A stretch of 16,063 nucleotides of DNA from Pararhodospirillum photometricum DSM 122 (GCF_000284415.1 NC_017059.1:2756398-2772460); one strand, 5' to 3'. Shown: positions 1 through 5,930, counted from the stretch's first letter. A program made the numbers and translations. Notes: generated from the sequence alone by a model not told the origin.

Positions 1-21
1 TGCCGCCGCAGAGCACAAATT

Positions 22-37
22 CACCTGTTTTGAGGTG
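22..37 (+). other. Small hairpin in the pucB1 leader
   Basis: A 5-bp inverted repeat (CACCT/AGGTG) with a 6-base loop lies about 110 bases upstream of the first pucB. Bases 1-147 contain no other feature I can defend. No TTGACA-type promoter like those of the second and third operons is visible, so the promoter of the first operon probably lies upstream of the window. Confidence 0.3.
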
Positions 38-147
38 GCCCTGGACGGGAATTCGGCCCCGTTGTCGGACCCCCAGGTCGAGGACACTCGCTCCGCTGAG
101 AGTCAGGGTGTCGTGATAGGGCTATGTGCACTTTTGGAGGGACTGTT

Positions 148-297
148 ATGGCCGACAACACGAAGGTTTATCCGTCGGGTCTGACCGAGGCGGAAGCCCA
201 GGAATTCCATGGCTGGTACACGAAGGGCCTGGCCGTGTGGGTGGTTCTGTCCGCCTTCGCTCACGTCTTCACCTACAACTACCTGCCCTGGTTCTAA
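148..297 (+). CDS. pucB: LH2 light-harvesting beta chain, copy 1
   Basis: Encodes a 49-residue beta polypeptide of a peripheral (LH2) antenna complex, a single-span membrane protein that binds bacteriochlorophyll and carotenoid and passes energy to LH1 and the reaction centre. The polar N-terminus carries the antenna signature LTEAEAQEFH, with His21 at the position tied to B800. The hydrophobic span covers about residues 27-44. His39 in AFAHVFTY is the B850 magnesium ligand, followed nine residues later by the conserved Trp of the LPWF end. The start is fixed by GGAGG at 136-140, seven bases before ATG. pucA follows 86 bases downstream. LH2 rather than LH1 is inferred from the tandem copies and the absence of pufL/M. 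Confidence 0.93.
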   Translation: MADNTKVYPSGLTEAEAQEFHGWYTKGLAVWVVLSAFAHVFTYNYLPWF

Positions 298-314
298 GAC
301 TCCATTACGGGTCT

Positions 315-329
315 CCTGGCTTGGCCAGG
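315..329 (+). other. Intercistronic hairpin, pucB1-pucA1
   Basis: A perfect 6-bp stem (CCTGGC/GCCAGG) with a 3-base loop sits in the pucB1-pucA1 gap. A wider ACTCC/GGAGT pairing (299-303 with 336-340) could enclose it. It has no U tract, so it is not a terminator. Intercistronic hairpins in puf and puc messages are known to shield the upstream segment from 3' decay; that role here is inference. Confidence 0.45.
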
Positions 330-383
330 CGGCTCGGAGTTTAGACCTTGTGACGGTTCATAAACCTTTCTGGAGAGAAAGCC

Positions 384-536
384 ATGTGGAGAGTTTGGCT
401 GCTGGTTAACCCGGCTCAGGCCCTGTTCGCGTCTGCCGCCATCCTGGTGACCCTCGTCACCATCATTCACCTGTTCGTCCTGGGCGGCCCGCTGTCCCAG
501 TACCTGCTGAAGGGCATCATCGAGAAGGGCCTCTAA
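384..536 (+). CDS. pucA: LH2 light-harvesting alpha chain, copy 1
   Basis: A 50-residue alpha polypeptide, partner of PucB in the LH2 ring. The N-terminus MWRVWLLVNP resembles LH1 alpha (MWRIW...DP) more than most LH2 alphas. The hydrophobic span covers about residues 13-33, with His29 (TIIHLF) as the B850 ligand. Tyr40, eleven residues after His29, aligns with Trp45 of R. molischianum LH2 alpha, which hydrogen-bonds the B850 acetyl group. GGAGAG at 372-377 gives the ribosome site. It is co-transcribed with the pucB before it, and a terminator follows the stop by 57 bases. Confidence 0.92.
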   Translation: MWRVWLLVNPAQALFASAAILVTLVTIIHLFVLGGPLSQYLLKGIIEKGL

Positions 537-593
537 GGCTCTCTCGGATCCGGCGGCCCCGCCTTTTCGTGAGGCCGGGCGCTGGACCCTTCC

Positions 594-628
594 AAAACCG
601 CCCGTGGCTTTGCCCCGGGCGGTTTTTT
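594..628 (+). terminator. Rho-independent terminator of pucBA copy 1
   Basis: Arms 594-604 and 616-626 pair over 11 bp (CCGCCCG with CGGGCGG, extended by AAAA/TTTT) around an 11-base loop and end in a T6 run. A weaker stem without a U tract (CGGCC 554-558 / GGCCG 573-577) lies just upstream. The same CCGCCCG/CGGGCGG design ends all three puc operons. Confidence 0.85.
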
Positions 629-653
629 ATTTTAGGCTCATCTTAAAAAAAAG

Positions 654-704
654 CATTGTGGCTGCATTGTGGCGGTTGACAGGCAAATCCAGGCCGGATA
701 AGGT
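654..704 (+). promoter_or_regulatory. pucBA copy 2 promoter with 11-bp direct repeat
   Basis: TTGACA at 676-681 and TAAGGT at 699-704 are separated by 17 bases, a housekeeping-sigma-like arrangement with a poor -10 box. Immediately upstream the 9-mer CATTGTGGC occurs twice, at 654-662 and 665-673, exactly 11 bases apart and ending two bases before the -35 box. The third operon has the same layout at 1381-1431. A transcription start near 711 is inferred, giving a leader of about 160 bases. Confidence 0.6.
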
Positions 705-716
705 CCTGCCCATGGA

Positions 717-773
717 CAGTTGATGGCGAACAAGACATCAACTGACCCCCTGGGAACCCACCCAATGTCTTGT
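717..773 (+). other. Overlapping inverted repeats in the pucB2 leader
   Basis: Two perfect 9-bp inverted repeats share bases 736-738, so they cannot form together. CAGTTGATG (717-725) pairs with CATCAACTG (736-744) across a 10-base loop. ACAAGACAT (730-738) pairs with ATGTCTTGT (765-773) across a 26-base loop. Both fall inside the predicted transcribed leader. This could be a regulatory RNA switch or a protein site; function is not known. Confidence 0.5.
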
Positions 774-800
774 GCAGGACTTGCGAGAGGGACCAGGGTT

Positions 801-830
801 GGCGCCGATGCTCCAGGAAAGGTTGGCGCC
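801..830 (+). other. GGCGCC hairpin upstream of pucB2
   Basis: Two GGCGCC hexamers (801-806 and 825-830) can pair around an 18-base loop containing CAGGAAAG. Each lies within a 10-base direct repeat, GGTTGGCGCC (797-806 and 821-830). The structure ends 39 bases before the pucB2 ATG, the same distance as the equivalent hairpin of pucB3. Confidence 0.45.
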
Positions 831-869
831 ATTGAGGGCAAAGATGAACGTCCATTTGGAGGGATTAGC

Positions 870-1019
870 ATGGCCGACAACACGAAGGTTTATCCGTCGG
901 GTCTGACCGAGGCCGAAGCCCAGGAGTTCCATGGCTGGTACTCGAAGGGTTTGGCGCTGTGGGTGGTTCTGTCCGCCTTCGCGCACATCTTCACCTACAC
1001 CTACCTGCCCTGGTTCTAA
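870..1019 (+). CDS. pucB: LH2 light-harvesting beta chain, copy 2
   Basis: A 49-residue antenna beta chain almost identical to copy 1. Differences are Ser for Thr at 25, Leu for Val at 30, Ile for Val at 40 and Thr for Asn at 44. The ligands His21 and His39 and the terminal LPWF are kept. The frame is open further upstream, but ATG 870 is preferred: GGAGGG at 858-863 precedes it, and residue 1 then matches the other two copies exactly. pucA2 follows after 83 bases. Confidence 0.93.
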   Translation: MADNTKVYPSGLTEAEAQEFHGWYSKGLALWVVLSAFAHIFTYTYLPWF

Positions 1020-1032
1020 TCTGGTCCGCTTC

Positions 1033-1047
1033 CCGGCGTCGCGCCGG
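1033..1047 (+). other. Intercistronic hairpin, pucB2-pucA2
   Basis: A perfect 6-bp stem (CCGGCG/CGCCGG) with a 3-base loop. It has the same size and relative place as the hairpin at 315-329 but a different sequence, so the structure rather than the sequence appears conserved. No equivalent 6-bp stem was found in the shorter pucB3-pucA3 gap. Confidence 0.45.
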
Positions 1048-1102
1048 TCAGCGTTCTCGGATCCAGTTTCAACGGCTCTAAACCTTTTTGGAGAGAAAGA
1101 CC

Positions 1103-1255
1103 ATGTGGAGAGTTTGGCTGCTGGTTAACCCCGCTAAGGCCCTGTTCGCCTCTGCCGCTATCCTGGTGACCGTCGTCACCATCATTCACCTGTTCGTCCT
1201 GGGCGGCCCGCTGTCCCAGCACCTGCTGAAGGGCTTCATCGAGAAGGGCCTCTAA
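1103..1255 (+). CDS. pucA: LH2 light-harvesting alpha chain, copy 2 (His40 variant)
   Basis: A 50-residue antenna alpha chain with the same LH1-like start (MWRVWLLVNP) and B850 ligand His29 as copy 1. It differs at Lys12 (Gln in the others), Val24, Phe45 and, most notably, His40 where copies 1 and 3 have Tyr. Residue 40 lies eleven residues after the ligand His, the place of Trp45 in R. molischianum LH2 and of the conserved C-side Trp in LH1 alpha, which bond the bacteriochlorophyll acetyl group. A shifted B850 band is therefore possible. The ribosome site is GGAGAG at 1090-1095. Confidence 0.92.
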   Translation: MWRVWLLVNPAKALFASAAILVTVVTIIHLFVLGGPLSQHLLKGFIEKGL

Positions 1256-1302
1256 GGCTCACGCTCGGATCCGCCTCGCGCTTGCGGGAGGCTGGCCCCA
1301 AC

Positions 1303-1338
1303 AAAACCGTCCGGTGGCGTCCGCCCCGGGCGGTTTTT
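1303..1338 (+). terminator. Rho-independent terminator of pucBA copy 2
   Basis: AAAACCGTCCGG (1303-1314) pairs with CCGGGCGGTTTT (1326-1337) with one G-U pair and an 11-base loop, ending in T5. A separate stem, GCCTC/GAGGC with an inner CG/CG extension (1273-1292), lies between the pucA2 stop and the terminator and has no U tract. Confidence 0.85.
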
Positions 1339-1380
1339 GTTTGGGCTGAGGGGCTGCGGGACGACTGAAACCCAAAAAGA

Positions 1381-1431
1381 CAATATGGCCATACTATGGC
1401 CGTTGACAGGCGAAATCACGGCGATTAAGGT
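1381..1431 (+). promoter_or_regulatory. pucBA copy 3 promoter with 11-bp direct repeat
   Basis: TTGACA at 1403-1408 and TAAGGT at 1426-1431 have a 17-base spacer, identical in sequence and spacing to the copy 2 promoter. The upstream half-sites CAATATGGC (1381-1389) and TACTATGGC (1392-1400) again lie 11 bases apart and end two bases before the -35 box. The half-sites have drifted but keep their phase and the TGGC core, which suggests a binding site for an activator or repressor. Confidence 0.6.
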
Positions 1432-1493
1432 GTCGGCATGGAGGGCAGAGGCAGCCGCGAGTGTCCTCCTCCCCGGGGCAGTAAACCGGGTCC

Positions 1494-1522
1494 GGCGCCT
1501 GCTCTGCCAGGGAAGCGGCGCC
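1494..1522 (+). other. GGCGCC hairpin upstream of pucB3
   Basis: GGCGCC at 1494-1499 and 1517-1522 can pair around a 17-base loop containing CAGGGAAG. It ends exactly 39 bases before the pucB3 start, as in operon 2. The flanking leader also has GGAGG/CCTCC (1440-1444 with 1465-1469) and a CCCCGGGG palindrome (1471-1478). Confidence 0.45.
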
Positions 1523-1561
1523 AGTATGGGCTTATACACGCGATTTCTTGGAGGGAAGACC

Positions 1562-1711
1562 ATGGCCGACACCACGAAGGTTTATCCGTCGGGACTGACC
1601 GAAGCCGAGGCCCAGGAGTTCCATTGCTGGTACACCAAGGGCTTGGCGGTGTGGGTGATCCTGTCCGCCTTCGCGCACGTCTTCACCTATCACTATCTGC
1701 CTTGGTTCTGA
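1562..1711 (+). CDS. pucB: LH2 light-harvesting beta chain, copy 3
   Basis: A 49-residue antenna beta chain. Relative to copy 1 it has Thr for Asn at 4, Cys for Gly at 22 (directly after the B800-side His21), Ile for Val at 33 and His for Asn at 44. The B850 ligand His39 and the LPWF end are kept. GGAGGG at 1550-1555 sets the start. The stop is TGA, whereas the other two pucB genes use TAA. pucA3 follows after only 51 bases. Confidence 0.93.
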   Translation: MADTTKVYPSGLTEAEAQEFHCWYTKGLAVWVILSAFAHVFTYHYLPWF

Positions 1712-1762
1712 GCCTGATCCGCTCCCAAGCCCGTCGCGACCCGCCTTTCTGGAGGAAAGACC

Positions 1763-1915
1763 ATGTGGAGAGTTTGGCTGTTTGTTAATCCCGCTCAGGC
1801 CTTGTTCGCCACCGCCGGGATTCTGGTCACCCTCGTGACCATCATCCACCTGTTCGTGCTGGGCGGTCCGCTGTCCAAGTACCTGTTCAAGAGCTTTATC
1901 GAGAAGGGCCTCTAA
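1763..1915 (+). CDS. pucA: LH2 light-harvesting alpha chain, copy 3
   Basis: A 50-residue antenna alpha chain and the most diverged of the three. Differences from copy 1 include Phe7, Thr17, Gly19, Lys39, Phe42, Ser44 and Phe45. It keeps Gln12, Tyr40 and the B850 ligand His29. The ribosome site GGAGGA lies just before ATG. The operon ends in a stem-loop terminator about 50 bases after the stop. Confidence 0.92.
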   Translation: MWRVWLFVNPAQALFATAGILVTLVTIIHLFVLGGPLSKYLFKSFIEKGL

Positions 1916-1934
1916 GGCTCTCGGCTCTCTCGGC

Positions 1935-1996
1935 TCCAGCCCCCCAGAGGCTGGATCCCTCGAAACCGCCCGGCGCCCCCCGCTCCGGGCGGTTTT
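1935..1996 (+). terminator. Double hairpin ending pucBA copy 3
   Basis: TCCAGCC (1935-1941) pairs with GGCTGGA (1949-1955). The terminator proper follows: AAACCGCCCGG (1963-1973) with CCGGGCGGTTT (1985-1995), an 11-bp perfect stem ending in T4. The A/T flanks are symmetrical enough that it could also stop minus-strand transcription arriving from the tRNA. Confidence 0.8.
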
Positions 1997-2025
1997 GCGT
2001 TGTCGGGATCAGGGCCAAGAGGGGG

Positions 2026-2112
2026 TGGTCCGGGCGGCCGGGCTCGAACCGGCATGGAGAGACCTCCGAGGGATTTTAAGTCCCTTGCGTCTACCAATTC
2101 CGCCACGCCCGG
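2026..2112 (-). tRNA. tRNA-Leu (anticodon UAA)
   Basis: An 87-nt class II tRNA. The acceptor stem CCGGGCG pairs perfectly with CGCCCGG, followed by discriminator A and an encoded CCA. The D arm carries the usual GGTAGAC sequence. The anticodon stem AGGGA/TCCCT encloses loop CTTAAAA, giving anticodon TAA at 2076-2078. A long variable arm closes with GGAG/CTCC, and the T arm is GCCGG-TTCGAGC-CCGGC. It reads the UUA codon, which is rare in such GC-rich genes. Confidence 0.97.
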
Positions 2113-2165
2113 ACGGAAGAGTGCGAGCCTACCCGCAATGACAGGGGAAGGCAAGAGTGAGCGAA

Positions 2166-2195
2166 GGGTCTGGGAAGGTCGTGCCTCCCCAGCCT
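2166..2195. repeat. Dispersed intergenic palindrome, degenerate copy
   Basis: A diverged copy of the GGTCTGGGGAGGC...GCCTCCCCAGCCTT element seen better preserved at six other places in the window. It lies between folC and tRNA-Leu. Confidence 0.55.
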
Positions 2196-2206
2196 GTTGT
2201 GACCTT

Positions 2207-3502
2207 TTATTCGGGCACTGTCCCATTTTCTGTCAACACAGTGCCGGCCAGATACAAAGATCCACAAATCAAAATCCGTGCCGGTCCATCGTCGCGGGCC
2301 AAGTCTTCCAAGGCTGCGCGCACCGACGCCGCCTTGCGAACCTCGCGCACTCCGGCCTCGCGCGCACACACGGCCAACGCATGGGCCGGCAGCCCCGCCT
2401 GGGTCTGGGACCCCGACACCCCCACCGCGACCAAGGTTCGCACATACGGCGCCAACAAGGCCAGGAAGCCGGCATTGTCCTTGGTTTGCAGCATGCCGCA
2501 CACGAGATCCACCGGGGCTTCCCCCGACCACGCCGACAACACCGGGGCCAGGGCCGCGGCGGCATGGGGGTTGTGCCCGCCGTCCAGCCACAAAGACAAG
2601 CCGCCGGGCAAAATGCTCGCCAGGGCGCCCTCGCTCAAGCGTTGGAGGCGAGCGGGCCAGTCCACCCGGGCCAAGGCGTCGGCGCGGGCGTTGGCGGGCA
2701 CGATGAGCCCCGTCCGCTCGGCCAAGGCATCAATGGCTGCCCAGGCCAAGGCGGCGTTGGCCAGTTGGTGCCGTCCGGGCAGGCGCGAGCGCGGGTAGGG
2801 CTGGTCTTGGTAGGTCCAGCCGCCGGGGGTCTCCTCCCAGGTCCAGGCCACGCCCTCTTCTTGGAGGGGCGCGCCCACCGCCGCTGCTTGCGTGCGGACC
2901 ACGTCGGCGGCGGCGGCCGGCTGGGTGGCCGAGACGGCGGGCACCCCGGGTTTGAGGATGCCGGCTTTTTCCCGGGCCACGGCGGCCAGGGTGGCGCCCA
3001 GGAAAGCCTGATGGTCAAGGCCGATGGGGGTCAGGACCGTGACAGCGGGGGTCAGAACGTTGGTGGCGTCGAGCCGCCCGCCCAACCCGGTTTCAAGCAA
3101 CACCACATCCGCCGGCTCCCGGCTGAAGGCGAGCAGGGCGGCGGCGGTTGTCACTTCAAAAAAGGTGATGGGCTGGCCGGCGTTGGCCGCTTCGACCTCT
3201 TCGAGGAGGGCGATCAGGGCATCGTCGGAGATGAGCTGTCCGCCCAAGCGGATGCGCTCGTTGAAGCGGACCAAGTGCGGGCTGGTGTAAACATGGACTC
3301 GGTGGCCCGCCGCTTCCAAGGCGGCCCGCAGGTGGGCGACCACCGACCCCTTGCCGTTGGTGCCTGCGACATGGATCACCGGGGCCAGCCGCGCCTGGGG
3401 GTCTCCCAGGGCAGCCAGCAGGCGGTGGATCCGTTCCAAGGACAGGTCAATGACTTTCGGGTGCAGGGCCGTCAGACGGTCCAAGGTGGCATCGGGTCCC
3501 AT
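2207..3502 (-). CDS. folC: Dihydrofolate synthase / folylpolyglutamate synthase
   Basis: A cytosolic Mur-ligase-family enzyme that adds glutamate to dihydropteroate and then to reduced folates using ATP. At 431 residues it has the normal family length. Visible motifs: the P-loop AGTNGKGS (46-53), SPHLVRFNER (74-83), ETGLGGRLDATN (137-148), IGLDH (160-164) and REKAGI (177-182). The C-terminal Mur ligase domain includes LDGGHNPHA. The start ATG is preceded by GGGAGGAA. It lies downstream of accD on the same strand, 42 bases after the restored accD stop, the common alphaproteobacterial accD-folC pairing, so the two are likely co-transcribed. The trpA gene that often precedes accD is not here. 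Confidence 0.95.
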   Translation of the reverse strand: MGPDATLDRLTALHPKVIDLSLERIHRLLAALGDPQARLAPVIHVAGTNGKGSVVAHLRAALEAAGHRVHVYTSPHLVRFNERIRLGGQLISDDALIALLEEVEAANAGQPITFFEVTTAAALLAFSREPADVVLLETGLGGRLDATNVLTPAVTVLTPIGLDHQAFLGATLAAVAREKAGILKPGVPAVSATQPAAAADVVRTQAAAVGAPLQEEGVAWTWEETPGGWTYQDQPYPRSRLPGRHQLANAALAWAAIDALAERTGLIVPANARADALARVDWPARLQRLSEGALASILPGGLSLWLDGGHNPHAAAALAPVLSAWSGEAPVDLVCGMLQTKDNAGFLALLAPYVRTLVAVGVSGSQTQAGLPAHALAVCAREAGVREVRKAASVRAALEDLARDDGPARILICGSLYLAGTVLTENGTVPE

Positions 3503-3581
3503 AGTTCCTCCCTCTCGTTCCTCTGCGGTCCCGGGCCCCTGGGGTCAGTCGTCGGCGCGGGCGGCCTCGGCTTCCTCGTCG

Positions 3582-4565
3582 TCATCGGTTTCGGGGCGGC
3601 CATCGCGCCGGGCGGCCTCCTCGGGGTCGGCGGGGGGACGCTCGCCGCGTTCGGCGCGCGGCACCGGCGGGGCGCTGTCCGGGGGGGATCACCAGCGGCA
3701 CGACCTCGGCCGGCGGGTCGCGGTGCAGCAGGATGGAGAAGATTCGGCCAATGGTTGCCTTGAGGTCGGTGCGCGCCACCACGAGGTCCACCATGCCGTG
3801 GTCGCGCAGGTACTCGGAGCGCTGGAATCCGGGCGGCAGGGTTTCGCGAATGGTGTTTTCAATCACGCGGGCGCCGGCAAAGCCAATGACCGCGCCGGGC
3901 TCGGCCAAGGCGATGTCGCCCAGCATGGCAAACGACGCCGTGACGCCGCCTGTGGTCGGGTCGGTCAGCAACACCAGATAGGGCAGGCCGGCTTCCTTGA
4001 CCCGCTGGACAGCAACGGTGGTCCGCGCCATCTGCATCAGCGACAAGATGCCTTCTTGCATGCGCGCGCCGCCCGAGGCGGGAATGGCGATCAGGGGGGC
4101 GCGTTGCAACACGGCCAGTTCGGCCGCCGCTACCAAGCCTTCGCCCACGGCCATGCCCATCGAGCCGCCCATGAAGTCGAAGTCGAAGGCCGCGATCACC
4201 ACGGGCATGCCCATCAGCCAGCCGTGGGCCACGATGATGGCCTCTTTTTCGCCCGTCTTGGCTTGGGCTTCCTTCATGCGGTCGCTGTAGCGCTTCAGGT
4301 CCTTGAACTTCAGCGGATCCGGGGGAATCGGCGGCAGTTCGATCGGGGTCCAGGTGCCGCCGTCAAACAGCAGTTCCAGGCGCTTGCGCACAGGCAGGCG
4401 CATGTGATACCCGCAATGAGAGCAGACCCTTAAGGACTTCTCCAGCTCCTTGTGGAAAATCATGTGGTCGCAGGCTGGGCACTTGCGCCAAAGGTTTTCC
4501 GGAATCTCCTTGGATCCGACAAGACTGCGGATCTTGGGGCGGACGAAGGTTGTCAGCCAGTTCAT
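3582..4565 (-). CDS. accD: Acetyl-CoA carboxylase carboxyltransferase beta subunit, C-terminal frameshift
   Basis: Beta subunit of the carboxyltransferase half of acetyl-CoA carboxylase, which makes malonyl-CoA for fatty acid synthesis with AccA. Start ATG 4565 gives the usual [12 protein letters not shown] opening; upstream codons in the same frame are not AccD-like. A four-Cys zinc ribbon (Cys29, Cys32, Cys48, Cys51) is followed by the crotonase-fold domain with [11 protein letters not shown]. The frame as given makes 327 residues, but the last ~35 (Arg/Pro/Gly-rich, many CGA codons) look out of frame. Removing one base from the G7 run at 3681-3687 gives instead an acidic Glu/Asp/Ala-rich tail with GC-rich third positions, ending at TGA 3545-3547, for 339 residues. 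Confidence 0.93.
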   Translation of the reverse strand: MNWLTTFVRPKIRSLVGSKEIPENLWRKCPACDHMIFHKELEKSLRVCSHCGYHMRLPVRKRLELLFDGGTWTPIELPPIPPDPLKFKDLKRYSDRMKEAQAKTGEKEAIIVAHGWLMGMPVVIAAFDFDFMGGSMGMAVGEGLVAAAELAVLQRAPLIAIPASGGARMQEGILSLMQMARTTVAVQRVKEAGLPYLVLLTDPTTGGVTASFAMLGDIALAEPGAVIGFAGARVIENTIRETLPPGFQRSEYLRDHGMVDLVVARTDLKATIGRIFSILLHRDPPAEVVPLVIPPGQRPAGAARRTRRASPRRPRGGRPARWPPRNR

Positions 4566-4702
4566 GGATTGCGTTTCTTCCCAGTGATCGGCAATGGATC
4601 GGCGATGGCGCACTCTAGACCGAAACCCGGTCACGCTCCCAACAAAAAGGGGGGGCTGTCAAGCCGGACCCCGAGGCAAAAAGCGGTCCTGGCCCGCAGA
4701 TT

Positions 4703-5803
4703 TCAGGCCACGGGCGTCAGCGGCAGGGCGTGGCGGGCCATCAAGCGCGAGAGCAGCGGTCCCACCAGCAAGACGACCAGAAACCGGCCCGTCTGCATGG
4801 CCACGACAAAGGGCAGGTCGGCGTGACTGGTGGCGGCAATCACGGCCATGGCGTCGATTCCGCCGGGACTGGTGGCCAGATACGCGGTCAGGGGGTCAAT
4901 GTCGGCCCCAAACACCAGCAAGGCGGCCAAGCCGCCGCATACCAGCATCAAGGCCAGAATGGACAGGGCTACCCGGGGAAACACCTGCACCACGTGGCGA
5001 AGCAAGGCCCGGGTAAAGCGCAGGCCAATGGTCCAGCCGATCAGCACATAAGCCGCCCCGGCCAGCCAGCCCGGCACAACAAAACTTAGGCCCCAGGCTT
5101 CTTCGGCGAGCAGACCCAGAGCGAGCGGGACCAGGAAGGGGGCGCCCGGAAGGGGGGTCCAGCGTCCGGCGGCAACGCCCACCACGGCCAAGGTCAGCGG
5201 GGCCAGCACATCCACCGGCCGCAGGGGCATCCCCAAGCGGGCGAACAGCGATCCCGGCCCCGCCGTTTCCATTGCGCCGGGCGCCCACAGGCCCGCCACC
5301 AGCGAGGCGGCCAGCGCGACCATCAAAACCCGAAGAAACTGCATGAACGCCACCAAGCGGGCGTCGGCCCCATGTGCCTCGGCCATCAAAACCATGGCCG
5401 AGGCGGCGCCGGGCGTCGAGCCCCACAAGGCCGTAGTGCCCGGTAAGACTCGGGCGCGGGCCAAGACCCAGCCCATCAAGGTGGAGGTGGCGAGCACCCC
5501 GACCACCCCGGCCACGATCAGCGGCCACACCCGCCCCATCTCGACCAGCACGGCTCCGGGCAACCGCTCCGCCAGCACCGAGGCCACCACGCCCTGTGCG
5601 ATCAGGAAGGGCACACGGCCCACCCGCAGCGAGGCCCCCCCAGCGGCCACGGCGACCGCCGCCAGCATCGCCCCTAACAACAAGGAGCCGGGCAGGGCCA
5701 AGCTGTCCATGCCGATCATCAGGCCCGCCGATAGGCCCACAAGAGCGAGCCCCTGGCCGGCCCGGGGCCAATGCTCCAGGGCAAAACGCGGCGGCACGGT
5801 CAT
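4703..5803 (-). CDS. AbrB-family integral membrane protein (putative transporter/regulator)
   Basis: A 366-residue polytopic membrane protein of the AbrB family (COG3180), named after E. coli AbrB and often mislabelled ammonia monooxygenase. It shows the family's duplicated hydrophobic halves, about ten predicted spans, with paired motifs: TTALWGSTPGAASAMVLMAE in the first half and TAYLATSPGGIDAMAVIAA in the second. ATG 5803 is chosen because AAGGAA precedes it and the family-like hydrophobic sequence starts right after; the frame is open further upstream but non-membrane in character. Substrate and true role are not established for the family. It lies in the same direction as accD, with 137 bases between and no clear terminator. 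Confidence 0.8.
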   Translation of the reverse strand: MTVPPRFALEHWPRAGQGLALVGLSAGLMIGMDSLALPGSLLLGAMLAAVAVAAGGASLRVGRVPFLIAQGVVASVLAERLPGAVLVEMGRVWPLIVAGVVGVLATSTLMGWVLARARVLPGTTALWGSTPGAASAMVLMAEAHGADARLVAFMQFLRVLMVALAASLVAGLWAPGAMETAGPGSLFARLGMPLRPVDVLAPLTLAVVGVAAGRWTPLPGAPFLVPLALGLLAEEAWGLSFVVPGWLAGAAYVLIGWTIGLRFTRALLRHVVQVFPRVALSILALMLVCGGLAALLVFGADIDPLTAYLATSPGGIDAMAVIAATSHADLPFVVAMQTGRFLVVLLVGPLLSRLMARHALPLTPVA

Positions 5804-5874
5804 AGTGAGCGGTTCCTTGTCTTGGGGGACGCGGGGCTGCCACCCCAGGCCGTGCCCAGATCTCTCGGTTTGAA

Positions 5875-5930
5875 ACGTCACGGTGCGTGCAGCGCGCGGT
5901 AGCCCCGCAGCGACGTCACAAAACTGACGT
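5875..5930. promoter_or_regulatory. ACGTCA dyad upstream of the AbrB-family gene
   Basis: ACGTCA (5913-5918) and TGACGT (5925-5930) form a perfect 6-bp dyad with a 6-base spacer. A third ACGTCA occurs at 5875-5880. They lie 72-127 bases upstream of the AbrB-family start codon, in the 206-base gap after the kinase gene, so an operator for the AbrB-family gene is plausible. The binding protein is unknown. Confidence 0.35.

Noticed and set aside
654..704. A PpsR/CrtJ site at the puc promoter (TGT-N8-ACA, 668-681)
   Set aside because: The spacing is 8, not 12, and it is not present in operon 3. The 11-bp direct repeat explains the conserved bases better.
2000..3763. A 587-codon open frame on the + strand across tRNA-Leu, folC and the accD 3' end
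   Set aside because: It is Gly/Gln/Arg-rich with no recognisable domain and runs antisense to folC and accD, which have full motif sets. Long antisense frames are common at this GC content.
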